Origin: Pseudomonas sp. Fl4BN1
Lineage (GTDB): Bacteria; Pseudomonadota; Gammaproteobacteria; Pseudomonadales; Pseudomonadaceae
Direction: 5' to 3'
DNA length: 64,000 nucleotides
Assembly (NCBI RefSeq): GCF_009908285.1
Contig: NZ_JAAARM010000012.1
Span: 124,001 to 188,000, forward strand
The position numbers were made by a program, and so were the translations under genes. The number at the start of each line of letters is the position of its first letter. Positions within the stretch are counted from its first letter, which is position 1. The notes beneath the pieces were generated by a model. It was not told where the DNA came from, ran no database searches, and was given only the letters and a program-made list of their open reading frames with translations. This document shows, one piece after another, positions 43,967 through 52,812 of the stretch.

Positions 43967-45538
43967 TTGCCTGTCCCCATATACGATGCTCATCATGCCC
44001 CTGGTGGCACACTGAAGCGCTTGCCATTGCTCAAGGCTGCGGTGGCTTTCATCTCCACAGTCTTTCTGTGCCTGTGCGGTCTGCTGTATCTCCAGTTGGA
44101 GCAGTCCTGGCGCCATGACCTGGCCCAGGCGGAGGTCAACTCCACCAACTTGACCCGGGCCATCGCCCAGCAGGCCGAGGACACCTTCATGGAGGCAGAC
44201 CTGGTGCTGATGAGCCTCTCCGACTGGATCCAGGCTCTGGGTGGGGTTTCCCAGCAGCAGTCGCGTCTGCAGAAAATCTTCGCCCGGCGGGTGCAGGCCC
44301 TGGCGCAGCTCAGCGGGGTGTTTCTCTACGACAAGCAGGGACAGTGGGTCGTCAGTTCCTTTAATGATTCGCCCCACGGCAAGGACGTAGCGGACCGCGA
44401 TTACTTCCGTTTCCACCAGCAGAATGCCTCGCTGCAGGCGCACATCAGTCCAGCGATTCGCAGCCGTGCCAACGGTGAATGGATCATTCCCATCTCACGC
44501 CGAATCAATGACGAAGACGGGAATTTCCAGGGTGTACTGATGGCTGGCATCAAGCTGGCGTACTTCGATCAGTTCTTCAAAAGCTTCAATATCGATGAGC
44601 AGGGCTCGATGTTCCTCGCCTTGTCCGACGGCACCCTGATTGCGCGGCGCCCCTTCGAGGAGCGCCAGATCGGTGCTTCGCTGTCGCGTGGCGAGATTTT
44701 CAGCAAGTACTTGCCTGAAGCTACCGCTGGCAACGCGATGATCACCTCGGTGGTGGACGGAGTGACGCGCTTGTATGGCTACCGCCAATTGCAGGCGTAT
44801 CCGTTGGTGGTGGCGGCGGCGAACTCCAGGGATTCGATTCTCAAGGGCTGGTATGCCTCGGCCTATCAGTCCACGGCCATCGTCGCCCTGGTCTTGCTGG
44901 GGGTGGGGTTGTTCGGTTGGGTGTTTGTGCATCAGGTGCGCAATAGCGAGCGGATCGAGGCTGACCTGCGAGAGGCCCAGGAAGCCTTGGAAGTGATTGC
45001 TACCCATGACAGCCTGACCGGCCTGGCCAATCGGCGCTTGTTCGAGCGCTCCCTGGAGATCGAGTTCAGTCGGGGGGCGCGGCAGAGCACGCCGCTGAGC
45101 CTGATCATGGCCGATATCGACTACTTCAAGCGCTACAACGATACCTACGGGCATGTGGCGGGTGACCACTGCCTGACGGAGGTGGCGCAAGCCCTGAAGG
45201 GCTGCTGCCAGCGCAAGGCCGACTTGGCCGTGCGCTATGGCGGCGAAGAGTTCGCGGTGCTGCTGCCCGACACTGATATTCATGGCGCGCTGGCCATGGC
45301 CGAGCAGATTCGCCAAAGCGTCATGGCGCGCAATATCACCCACTCCGGCTCCCCGGTAGGGTGTGTGACGGTCAGTCTGGGCTGTTACTCCTTTGTCCCC
45401 GCTGGGCGCGACAGCATCGAGGTGTTCATCGAACGGGCGGATGCGGCGCTGTATCAGGCCAAGGCCAATGGCCGCAACCGAGTAGCGACATTGTCAGGGG
45501 AAACCGCCGAGGATCTATTGCAGCGCTCCGATCGTTGA
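43967..45538 (+). CDS. membrane diguanylate cyclase with dCache sensor
   Basis: 523 residues from a TTG at 43967; no in-frame ATG exists before the first membrane helix, and AGGACGACC is upstream. Helix 1 lies at about 22-43, a periplasmic double-Cache sensor at about 44-300 (DYFRFHQQNASLQAHIS, WIIPISRRI), helix 2 at about 304-325, and the GGDEF domain at about 345-510 with active motif GGEEF near 424. An RxxD inhibitory site (RKAD) stands five residues before GGEEF, so product inhibition is expected. DHSLTGL is present as THDSLTGLANRR. It makes c-di-GMP in response to an unknown small periplasmic ligand. Confidence 0.92.
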   Translation: MPVPIYDAHHAPGGTLKRLPLLKAAVAFISTVFLCLCGLLYLQLEQSWRHDLAQAEVNSTNLTRAIAQQAEDTFMEADLVLMSLSDWIQALGGVSQQQSRLQKIFARRVQALAQLSGVFLYDKQGQWVVSSFNDSPHGKDVADRDYFRFHQQNASLQAHISPAIRSRANGEWIIPISRRINDEDGNFQGVLMAGIKLAYFDQFFKSFNIDEQGSMFLALSDGTLIARRPFEERQIGASLSRGEIFSKYLPEATAGNAMITSVVDGVTRLYGYRQLQAYPLVVAAANSRDSILKGWYASAYQSTAIVALVLLGVGLFGWVFVHQVRNSERIEADLREAQEALEVIATHDSLTGLANRRLFERSLEIEFSRGARQSTPLSLIMADIDYFKRYNDTYGHVAGDHCLTEVAQALKGCCQRKADLAVRYGGEEFAVLLPDTDIHGALAMAEQIRQSVMARNITHSGSPVGCVTVSLGCYSFVPAGRDSIEVFIERADAALYQAKANGRNRVATLSGETAEDLLQRSDR

Positions 45539-45757
45539 GCGAGCACCAACCTTTCTTGAAGAACCGAGTGCTCGGATTGGGGTTCTGAGCGATCAGGGCT
45601 GGCTGGGCAAGTGCCAGTCCAGCGCTGGTACGATAAAAAATATCAACCGAATTGATTGTTGGGGGCTCGCTCTTTTGGCTTATACATGGCTCCGATATGT
45701 CAGGGCCGGAAAAGTAGGATCGGGTCCCTGCGCGACACTCATTTCAAGGACTTGTGC

Positions 45758-46582
45758 ATGAGCCAGCCGCACCTGATGAACTTCGACCTCTACCTGCGCC
45801 GACTCGGTTATGACCGTGCGCCACCGCCGACCCTGGAGACCCTGCAGGAGCTGCAACTGCGGCACGTCTGCCGTTTTGCCTTCGAGAGTCTCTCGACCCT
45901 GCTGCGAGTGCCGGTGCCCATCGACCTGGCTTCGGTGGAGCGCAAGATTCTCCATCAGGGGCGTGGCGGCTACTGCTATGAACTCAATCAGACCTTCCTG
46001 GTGCTGTTGCAGCACCTGGGCTATGAGGCTCGGGGCATCACTGGGCGCGTGGTGATCGGTGGGCCAGAAGATGCGCATACCGCGCGCAGTCATCGCCTGG
46101 CGCTGCTGCACCTGGAGGGGCGACGGTACATTGTCGATGTCGGCTTTGGCGGCATGGTGCCCACTGCGCCGTTGCTGCTGGATACCTGTGAGGAGCAGGC
46201 CACGCCCCATGAGCCCTACCGCATCACTGAGCGCGAAGGCAGCTACACCTTGCGCGTCAAGGTCATGGATGAATGGCGGGCGATGTATGTCTTCGATCTG
46301 CAGGTGCAGGGCGATGTGGATTACGAGATGGGCAACTGGTACGTCTCGACCCACAAGGATTCGCCTTTTCTCGGTCAGCTGAAGGTAGCGCTGATGGGGC
46401 CGGGAATACGTCGCACCTTGAACAATGGCAGCTATGCGTTGCATCGCATGGGGCTGCCGAGCGAGCGTCGGGAAATCACTGATGCCCGGGAACTGATGGG
46501 CCTGCTGCAGGATGAGTTCGGCTTGCGCCTGCCGTTGCATCCTGACCTACCGCGGGTTCTCGAACAGTTGCTGGAGGCCTGA
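45758..46582 (+). CDS. nat: arylamine N-acetyltransferase
   Basis: 274 residues from the ATG with AAGGA at 45746-45750; the frame is open 34 codons earlier without a good site. NAT moves an acetyl group from acetyl-CoA to arylamines, arylhydrazines or hydroxyarylamines. The catalytic triad is visible: Cys73 (GRGGYCYELN), His112 (ARSHRLALL) and Asp127 (IVDVGFGG). The spacing equals the E. coli NhoA triad. Physiological substrate unknown; the flanking genes give no clue. Confidence 0.95.
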   Translation: MSQPHLMNFDLYLRRLGYDRAPPPTLETLQELQLRHVCRFAFESLSTLLRVPVPIDLASVERKILHQGRGGYCYELNQTFLVLLQHLGYEARGITGRVVIGGPEDAHTARSHRLALLHLEGRRYIVDVGFGGMVPTAPLLLDTCEEQATPHEPYRITEREGSYTLRVKVMDEWRAMYVFDLQVQGDVDYEMGNWYVSTHKDSPFLGQLKVALMGPGIRRTLNNGSYALHRMGLPSERREITDARELMGLLQDEFGLRLPLHPDLPRVLEQLLEA

Positions 46583-46699
46583 GCCGCTGCGTTCGATAAG
46601 GCTGCAGCGCTCGGGCACGGAATCGGTTCCCGGTTAAATTCGGGGATCGTCGCTCCTTAGAATCGACTGCCGAAACGGCACTTTTCTATGGAGAGAATC

Positions 46700-47521
46700 A
46701 TGCAGAAAATCAACCGATCAGACAGGTCTTGCAGTTCCGCATCACCGTTACGACGTCTGCGCCAAGGGTTGTTTGCAGGGCTGCTCGGGCTGCTCAGCCT
46801 GGGCTCGACCAGCAGTTTCGCGGTGCCCAACCCTGCCGGTGACTACAACCTCAACATGGATGCCCGGGCCGGCTCGCCCTTTCCTCCGTCCGACAACTAC
46901 AGCGTTGATCTCAAAACCTCGGGCGTTGGGCCGGCCTACACGGTTGCGGTGAGCCGACATCACATCATTGCCTATAACCAGCTGCGGGATTTCTACATGT
47001 CCGTGGTGCAGCGTGGGCACCTGAAGGAGCTGAAAGGCTTCTGGGACGGTTTTGGCGGGCGCTTCACCAGCTATGGGCGGGATAACGGGGTCAACGTCAC
47101 CCCGCCAGTGGCGGCGGACTACGACCAGGGCAAGACCTTGCTCGAGGAGATCGGCCGTGGCGTGGTGCGAGCCAATGCCGGTGTGCCGCCAAGGCCTTTG
47201 GGCTGGGATACCTTTCATGGTTTCTACACCTGGATGCCGTGGAACCTGTTCCTGGGGCCCAATGGCCGCAACGACGACCCGGGTGAGGAGTTCGAAACCA
47301 ATGCCCAGTACATCATCAATAACCAGGACACCTGGAACACCATCGTCAATCTGCGCAGCAACATGCAAAGCTACCTGCGCGACGGTAACGTGAAGACGCT
47401 GGGCAATATCAACTCGCAGTTGTTGCGATTGTCGTCTCGGACCCGGGTCTACCCGCTGGTGAGCGATCAGTGGATTCGTGTTGCGCCAAATGTGTACAAA
47501 ATCCGCGTGCCGGCTTCCTGA
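46700..47521 (+). CDS. exported protein of unknown function with HHII motif
   Basis: 273 residues from the ATG at 46700, for which GGAGA at 46690-46694 is well placed; another ATG at 46688 is in frame. A basic N-terminus and hydrophobic stretch (about 20-41, GLFAGLLGLLSLGSTSSFAVP) form a signal peptide. The mature protein has SRHHIIAYNQLRDFY (His87-His88), PWNLFLGPNGR near 180-190 and NDDPGEEFE. HHII followed at a distance by an N-containing turn recalls HNH-type beta-beta-alpha-metal nucleases, but I cannot place a full motif. The ending is TRVYPLVSDQWIRVA. A strong terminator follows. Monocistronic; I do not recognise the family. Confidence 0.65.
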   Translation: MQKINRSDRSCSSASPLRRLRQGLFAGLLGLLSLGSTSSFAVPNPAGDYNLNMDARAGSPFPPSDNYSVDLKTSGVGPAYTVAVSRHHIIAYNQLRDFYMSVVQRGHLKELKGFWDGFGGRFTSYGRDNGVNVTPPVAADYDQGKTLLEEIGRGVVRANAGVPPRPLGWDTFHGFYTWMPWNLFLGPNGRNDDPGEEFETNAQYIINNQDTWNTIVNLRSNMQSYLRDGNVKTLGNINSQLLRLSSRTRVYPLVSDQWIRVAPNVYKIRVPAS

Positions 47522-47542
47522 GTAGGCTGCTGATTCAGAGCA

Positions 47543-47577
47543 AGGGTCGATCTCCCTGAGAGGTCGGCCCTTTTTTT
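47543..47577 (+). terminator. rho-independent terminator after the HHII-protein gene
   Basis: AGGGTCGATCTC pairs with GAGGTCGGCCCT (12 bp including two G-U pairs), followed by a run of seven T residues. Confidence 0.88.
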
Positions 47578-47765
47578 ATGCTGTTTTCCAGGCGTGGGAG
47601 TGAGGACGCTGTTCGTGGCAGGATCGGTCAGTACTGCCGAGGGTGGAGGTTGCAAGGCAGCGGTGGGGCGGTTTCAGGTTGTAAGAGGTCGAAGTCTCGA
47701 CGGCTGGAGATCGATTTCAGCCCGCGCAATCGCAAGGGGGATGTGCCTGAAGGTTGGCCGATAAA

Positions 47766-47809
47766 CTGTATACAATTATATAGACAGTTGTCTTTAATGT
47801 TGCATACAG
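47766..47809. promoter_or_regulatory. palindromic elements upstream of the purine permease
   Basis: CTGTATAC (47766-47773) and GCATACAG (47802-47809) form a near-perfect inverted pair, and AGACA-GT-TGTCT (47782-47793) is a small perfect palindrome between them, in an AT-rich zone 30-75 bases before the gene. They look like operator sites for an unidentified regulator. Confidence 0.45.
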
Positions 47810-47842
47810 TGTGCGCATAACAAAAACAGGGAACCCCACACC

Positions 47843-49372
47843 ATGAATACCCCTCAGGTTTCACAGCAGCGGCCCGAAGATGAGAATTTGGGCATTGGCG
47901 CGAATATGGCTTATGGCCTGCAACACGTCCTGACCATGTATGGCGGCATCGTTGCTGTGCCGCTGATCGTCGGCCAGGCTGCAGGTTTATCGCCGGCGGA
48001 GATCGGCCTGCTGATTGCCGCATCGTTGTTTGCCGGGGGGTTGGCTACATTGCTGCAAACCCTCGGCGTGCCGTTTTTCGGGTGCAAGCTGCCGTTGGTG
48101 CAAGGGGTGTCCTTTGCCGGTGTCTCGACCATGGTGGCAATCGTTACCAGCGGCGGCGAGGGTGGTTTCCAGTCGATTCTCGGCGCGGTGATCGTGGCTT
48201 CGCTGATCGGCCTGCTGATCACGCCGGTGTTCTCGCGGATCACCAAATTCTTTCCACCCCTGGTCACCGGCATCGTCATTACCACCATCGGCCTCACGCT
48301 GATGCCGGTGGCGGCGCGCTGGGCCATGGGTGGCAACAGTCGTGCGGCGGATTTCGGCAGCATGTCGAACATCGGCCTGGCGGCCATCACCCTGGCGCTG
48401 GTACTGCTGCTGAGCAAGATTGGCAGCGCGGCGATTTCCCGGCTGTCGATTCTGTTGGCCATGATCATCGGTACGGTGATTGCGCTGTTCCTGGGCATGG
48501 CGGACTTCTCCAGCGTCACCCAGGGGCCGATGTTTGGCCTGCCCACGCCGTTCCATTTCGGCATGCCGACCTTTCATATCGCGGCCATCCTGTCGATGTG
48601 CATCGTGGTCATGGTGACCCTGGTGGAAACCTCGGCGGACATCCTGGCCGTGGGTGAAATCATCCACACCAAGGTCGACTCCAAGCGCCTCGGTGATGGC
48701 CTGCGTGCTGACATGCTGTCGAGCATGATTGCGCCGATCTTCGGCTCCTTCACCCAGAGTGCTTTTGCCCAGAACGTCGGGCTGGTGGCAGTCACCGGGA
48801 TCAAGAGCCGCTTCGTGGTCGCCACCGGCGGATTGTTCCTGGTGATCCTCGGCCTGTTGCCGTTCATGGGGCGGGTGATCGCCGCGGTGCCTACCTCGGT
48901 GCTGGGCGGTGCCGGTATCGTGTTGTTTGGTACCGTGGCTGCCAGTGGCATTCGTACCTTGTCCAAGGTCGACTACCGCAACAACATGAACCTGATCATC
49001 GTCGCGACGTCCATCGGCTTCGGCATGATCCCGATTGCCGCACCCAGTTTCTACGATCATTTCCCTAGCTGGTTCGCAACAATTTTCCACTCGGGCATCA
49101 GTTCGTCGGCGATCATGGCGATCCTGCTGAACCTGGCGTTCAACCATTTCACCGCAGGCAACTCCGACCAGCAGTCGGTGTTCGTCGCCGGCACCGAACG
49201 TAGCCTGCGTTTTCAGGACATTGCCCTGTTGCGTGAAGGGGATTACTTCAGTGGCGGCAAGCTGCATGACGCCGAAGGCAACGAAGTGCCACTGGTAGCG
49301 GAGGTCTTGAACCAGCAAGGCGATGGATCTTCGCCGAGTCATGCTCGCGGCAGTGCTGAAGCCACCCACTGA
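47843..49372 (+). CDS. NCS2-family xanthine/uric acid permease
   Basis: 509 residues with about 14 membrane helices. NCS2 (nucleobase-cation-symport 2/ NAT) signatures: QHVLTMYGGIVAVPLIVG in TM1, ETSADILAVGE in TM8 and QNVGLVAVTGIKSR matching the NAT motif (Q/E)NxGxxxxTG in TM10. The last Gly-x-x-Ser-Arg fits xanthine or uric acid carriers such as XanQ and UacT better than uracil carriers. The C-terminal 60 residues are a soluble acidic tail. It stands alone between two terminators, with palindromic elements upstream. Substrate within purines not settled. Confidence 0.9.
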   Translation: MNTPQVSQQRPEDENLGIGANMAYGLQHVLTMYGGIVAVPLIVGQAAGLSPAEIGLLIAASLFAGGLATLLQTLGVPFFGCKLPLVQGVSFAGVSTMVAIVTSGGEGGFQSILGAVIVASLIGLLITPVFSRITKFFPPLVTGIVITTIGLTLMPVAARWAMGGNSRAADFGSMSNIGLAAITLALVLLLSKIGSAAISRLSILLAMIIGTVIALFLGMADFSSVTQGPMFGLPTPFHFGMPTFHIAAILSMCIVVMVTLVETSADILAVGEIIHTKVDSKRLGDGLRADMLSSMIAPIFGSFTQSAFAQNVGLVAVTGIKSRFVVATGGLFLVILGLLPFMGRVIAAVPTSVLGGAGIVLFGTVAASGIRTLSKVDYRNNMNLIIVATSIGFGMIPIAAPSFYDHFPSWFATIFHSGISSSAIMAILLNLAFNHFTAGNSDQQSVFVAGTERSLRFQDIALLREGDYFSGGKLHDAEGNEVPLVAEVLNQQGDGSSPSHARGSAEATH

Positions 49373-49389
49373 ATCCGATCATTGCGGCA

Positions 49390-49424
49390 TAAAAAAACCG
49401 GCGCCTGGAGGCGCCGGTTTTTTA
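49390..49424 (+). terminator. bidirectional terminator after the purine permease
   Basis: AAAAAAACCGGCGCC-tgga-GGCGCCGGTTTTTT; perfect 8-bp GC stem with A/T tracts, between convergent genes. Confidence 0.94.
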
Positions 49425-49435
49425 TGGGCGAGGGG

Positions 49436-50032
49436 TTATTCCAGGTTCTCCAGAGAGGCGAGGGCTTGCCGGGCTAGGGGTTGCTCCTGGTACTGCTTGC
49501 GCAAGGCCGCGAGCTGGCGATCATGGCCGACACAGACCTCATTGACGGCTTTCTCGAGGAAGGCCCTGCGCTCTGCGTCATAGGGCTCTTCGCCGGCGAA
49601 GTGCAGGCATTCTTCATGGCGCTGGATGAAGGCGGTGACGTCCGCCGGCAGCTGTGCGCCGCCGTAATGACCGCCGAGTTGCAGGCGTTTTTCCTCGACC
49701 CAACCGGTGTAGTCCTCACCGTCCTTGGCGATGTACATGACCTGGGTCCAACCGTTGTCGCTGGATGCATAGGCCGTCAGGACATCGTCTGGGACCACAT
49801 ACAACGTGTGGTTCACGCAGGCGGCATTCGGACCGCTGTGGAAATGCAGGCGTCCTGCGCCGATCACCTTGGCTTCCAGGGGCGGGCGGTATGCGCCGGC
49901 TTCCAGGGAGACGTTGTCGCTCAGCGTGGCGCAATCCACCGCTGTCTCGGCCAGAACTGGCAGAGGAAGTAGAAGCAGCAGCCCATACACAGGCAAGAGG
50001 TACAGAGGTCGGTCCATCGCGGGGGAATCCAT
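49436..50032 (-). CDS. exported protein with SH3-like region, function unknown
   Basis: 198 residues from the ATG at 50032; the ATG at 50017 is equally plausible, since neither has a good ribosome site. A signal peptide (LYLLPVYGLLLLLPLPVLAETA) precedes a mature domain with four Cys (AVDC, NAAC, EEC, NEVC) that could form two disulfides. A middle stretch (VPDDVLTAYASSDNGWTQVMYI ... TGWVEEKRLQ) reads like a bacterial SH3 domain. The C-terminus is helical (AERRAFLEKAVNEVC). Likely periplasmic. It converges with the purine permease. Confidence 0.7.
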   Translation of the reverse strand: MDSPAMDRPLYLLPVYGLLLLLPLPVLAETAVDCATLSDNVSLEAGAYRPPLEAKVIGAGRLHFHSGPNAACVNHTLYVVPDDVLTAYASSDNGWTQVMYIAKDGEDYTGWVEEKRLQLGGHYGGAQLPADVTAFIQRHEECLHFAGEEPYDAERRAFLEKAVNEVCVGHDRQLAALRKQYQEQPLARQALASLENLE

Positions 50033-50130
50033 GAGGTGCAGAGTCGGATGGCGCGATGGTAATGACAAACACGCGGCCTGTGAATCGTCACGTGGCGCGT
50101 CCTGATCGACCAATGCAGCGGGCGCGGATT

Positions 50131-51288
50131 TTACTCCGCGACCTTGCTGAAATGGCCTTGGCGCACCAGGGACAGGGCAAACACCACCACCAGCGCGGCG
50201 GCGGCTGACAGGGTCAGCGGCAGGCCATAGCTGCCACCACTCATGGCTGCGCCGCTGAGCAATGGTCCTAGCAGGCTGCCGATGCCCCAGAGCAGGCCGG
50301 CGCTGGCATTGGCGGTCACCAGGTCGGCCCCGCTGAAGGACTGGCCGATCAGCACGATGGCCAGGGTGTAGATGCCGCCGGCAGCTGCGCCAAGAATCAC
50401 CAGGCTTGGCCAGAGCAGGCCGGGAGCCTCCATCAGCAGCGGCAGGCTCAGGCCGATCAATAGGGCGATGATGCCGCAACCCAGGTAGATGCCGGGACGC
50501 CCGAGCTTGTCCGAGAGCCAGCCCAGAGGAAACTGGAATGCCGTATCGCCCAGGAGAATGATGGTCACCATCAGCGCCGCGAGCTTGATGCTATAGCCAT
50601 GGGTGGCGGCGTACACCGGAAACAGCGACAGCACCACGCTGTCGAAAAAAGCGAAGAACAGGATGCCCACGCACAGCGCCGGAGCGATGCGGATGAAACC
50701 CAGCACCGAGAATGTCCGGCTTTCGCTGTGTGGGCTTGGGGCGTCTTCCTGGGGCAGGGTCAGCCAGACCACGGCGATCGCCACGGCGTAGCCGACGCTG
50801 ACAATCGCGAGCACTGTCGGTCCCTCGGTGCCTAGCAGCGACACGAGGCCGGGGCCCAACAGCTGGAAGAAGGTGAAGCAGGTGGTGTACACCGCGACCA
50901 ACCGTCCGCGGGTAGCGTCTTCGGCCATTTCATTGACCCAGGTTTCCCCGAGAATGATGATCAGCCCCGCGCCCAGGCCCATGGCGATCCGGGCCACACC
51001 CAGGCTGTAGAGGCTGGCCCCTGGCAGTTCCAGGGCGGCGACGCTCAGGGCGCAAAGGCTGAAGCACAGCAGGTAGATCTGACGACGGGTCAGGCGCTGG
51101 CACAGGCTATTGACCAGGAACGCCGAAAGCATCATGCCCGCTGCAGGCAGTGCCGACATGAGGCCAATCTGGTTATTGGACGCACCGGCCTGATACAGGC
51201 GTAGAGCGAGGATCGGCACCGTTGAGCCGATGCTCAGGCCGACGATGGAAATGCCCAGGATCAGGGCCGCTAACAAGGCTTTGTTCAT
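50131..51288 (-). CDS. MFS transporter, YcaD-like
   Basis: 385 residues with 12 predicted helices, starting MNKALLAALILGISIVGLSIG. The loop LCQRLTRRQIYL and the central FPLGWLSDKLGRPGIYLG are MFS loop motifs; GETWVNEMAEDATRGRLVAVYT in TM5 region is typical of the UMF/YcaD group, of unknown substrate. The frame is open to 51498 but the additional part is Gly/Ser/Arg-rich and lacks a start. There is no regulator adjacent. Confidence 0.88.
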   Translation of the reverse strand: MNKALLAALILGISIVGLSIGSTVPILALRLYQAGASNNQIGLMSALPAAGMMLSAFLVNSLCQRLTRRQIYLLCFSLCALSVAALELPGASLYSLGVARIAMGLGAGLIIILGETWVNEMAEDATRGRLVAVYTTCFTFFQLLGPGLVSLLGTEGPTVLAIVSVGYAVAIAVVWLTLPQEDAPSPHSESRTFSVLGFIRIAPALCVGILFFAFFDSVVLSLFPVYAATHGYSIKLAALMVTIILLGDTAFQFPLGWLSDKLGRPGIYLGCGIIALLIGLSLPLLMEAPGLLWPSLVILGAAAGGIYTLAIVLIGQSFSGADLVTANASAGLLWGIGSLLGPLLSGAAMSGGSYGLPLTLSAAAALVVVFALSLVRQGHFSKVAE

Positions 51289-51404
51289 GATCAAGACCTG
51301 CGCCTGAAGGTTCAGGCACCGAAAAGTAGGGGTGTTGCAGACACCGCCTGATAAGGCGGGCCGACGTGCGGGCGATTGCCGGGCGTGTGCCACTTGGGTA
51401 GGCG

Positions 51405-51480
51405 CTGGCTTGCTGGCGAAGAGACCATTGAGTGATGTGCTGCTCTTCAGAGGGCCTTTGCTGGCAAGCCGGTTACTACA
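51405..51480. repeat. REP-like inverted pair
   Basis: GGCTTGCTGGCGAA (51407-51420) and TTTGCTGGCAAGCC (51457-51470) are near-complementary arms of a decayed pseudomonad REP couple. Confidence 0.65.
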
Positions 51481-51783
51481 GCCAGCTCCTGCAGCCAATC
51501 GTTGTGCTGCAGGCCGGAGTCAATCGCTATCAGCGATTGCCCTGAGGCGGGGAGAAGGTGAAGGCAAACAGTACGCTGCGGCGCCGACGGTTGATCGCGC
51601 AGTCATGCTGGGCAACAGCGAGGGTTGCCGAGGGGCTCATCGAGGGGGAAATGCACGGTGATTGTGCTGGCAGGAACATCATTGTCTGACTGGTCGGATA
51701 AAGAGGCGCACAGCCTACGTCAAGCCTTTGCGGCAAGGCAACAGGACCTGGGCATGAGGATTTCTGGCATGCGGGGACGTTCA

Positions 51784-51810
51784 TCCGCATGCCTGGCTGA
51801 CATGCGGATC
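51784..51810. other. perfect 9-bp hairpin, function unknown
   Basis: ATCCGCATG (51784-51792), a 9-base loop, then CATGCGGAT (51802-51810). No T-run follows on either strand. Confidence 0.4.
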
Positions 51811-51896
51811 GGTTATCTACTGAGGGGGTGCTTGAGCTGATTTTCCGAAAGAGCAGGGCGCTCTTGTGAGGAATGATGAAAATCAGTGTAGGAATA

Positions 51897-51972
<76 letters not shown>

Positions 51973-52241
51973 ATGCGCCGTATCTTACTGATTCAAAAAG
52001 GGAAGTCAAGCAAGTGCAGGCATTTTTTTGCCGGCACGCACACAACTGAATGATGCAGTGACATTGTTTGAGGGATTTATCGCTCCCTCACGCTTACCGG
52101 CGGGCCGGGAGGGGCTACCATGGCGCCCCGGAAGTGGTTTCACGCGCTGCCGGCCTCAAGCCGCAAAGGTAGATTTATGATCCGCTTCGATTTCTCGTTG
52201 GTTCCCGCACGCTTTTTCGCCCCTCGATTCAAGGTGCTGTC

Positions 52242-52475
52242 ATGAGCATTGAGCAGATCAGTCTGCCCAAGGGAGTAGGGCCACAGGCCAGCAAGCTGTG
52301 GGATGCAATCGCTCAGGCGGGGTCCACGGTTGATCTGCATCGTGCCGCAGGCAAGGCCGAAGGTTTTGTCCTGGGGCTGGAGAGCGCCAAGGCGATAAAG
52401 AGTCAAATCGCCGAGGCGCTGTATGTGGCCTTCGACGATGCCGCCAGCCAGCGCTTGGGCGAACTGACGGACTGA
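52242..52475 (+). CDS. small hypothetical protein
   Basis: 77 residues, MSIEQISLPKGVGPQASKLW to RLGELTD. AAGGTG lies five bases before the ATG. It is mildly acidic and helical (AGKAEGFVLGLESAKAIKSQIAEALYVAFDDAA) with no signal or membrane segment. Family not recognised. It converges on the small membrane protein at 52482, with only six bases between stops. Confidence 0.65.
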   Translation: MSIEQISLPKGVGPQASKLWDAIAQAGSTVDLHRAAGKAEGFVLGLESAKAIKSQIAEALYVAFDDAASQRLGELTD

Positions 52476-52481
52476 GCCGGT

Positions 52482-52679
52482 TCAACCGCCGAAGGTCAAG
52501 GTACCGAGCATCAGCTTGGCCATCAGTGAGGTGGCCGCCAGTTGCACCAGCCACAGCGCCAGTCCGCCAAGGAACACGCCAAGGGCAATTTGCAGCACCA
52601 GGCTTTTTTCACGTTTCTGCGCGCGGGGCTGATAGCGCTCCAGCTCGTCGCGGTCAGCCCGCAGGTCATCGTCTTTCAT
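52482..52679 (-). CDS. small membrane protein
   Basis: 65 residues. The N-terminal 27 residues are charged (MKDDDLRADRDELERYQPR), followed by one long hydrophobic segment (LQIALGVFLGGLALWLVQLA) and a second short one (SLMAKLMLGTLTF). Probably an inner-membrane protein with a cytoplasmic N-terminus. I recognise similar short proteins in Pseudomonas but know of no function. Confidence 0.65.
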   Translation of the reverse strand: MKDDDLRADRDELERYQPRAQKREKSLVLQIALGVFLGGLALWLVQLAATSLMAKLMLGTLTFGG

Positions 52680-52765
52680 TTGTGTTCTCGATCAGAAGGG
52701 AAGCATGGCCTCAGTCTAGAGGTTGCAGAAGCCGGGCCTGGGGGAATATGTGTGACAAGGGCATG

Positions 52766-52799
52766 AAAAAGGGGAAGCACGATGGCTTCCCCTTTTTTT
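52766..52799. terminator. rho-independent terminator after tyrB
   Basis: AAAAAGGGGAAGC-cacgatg-GCTTCCCCTTTTTTT region; 8-9-bp stem with A and T tracts. It can end tyrB transcripts from the minus strand and stop traffic from the other side. Confidence 0.88.
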
Positions 52800-52812
52800 G
52801 TGCGGGTGCGAA

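Larger units (their letters stand above)
51289..51896. other. 608-base gene-free interval with REP pair and hairpin
   Basis: The interval between the MFS gene and tRNA-Asn. Open frames here (for example 51332-51661) lack ribosome sites and use Arg/Cys/Ala-rich composition typical of noncoding GC-rich DNA. It contains an inverted REP pair at 51405-51480 and a 9-bp hairpin at 51784-51810. I see nothing else. Confidence 0.6.

Noticed and set aside
47580..47842. purine-type riboswitch before the NCS2 permease
   Set aside because: No conserved three-way junction or terminator-antiterminator pair; the palindromes look like protein operators.
47987..49369. 460-codon open frame on the minus strand
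   Set aside because: Antisense shadow of the NCS2 permease; very rich in His, Arg, Asp and Gln without motifs.
51332..51661. 109-codon open frame near tRNA-Asn
   Set aside because: No ribosome site, composition Arg/Cys/Ala-rich, covers a REP pair; considered noncoding.
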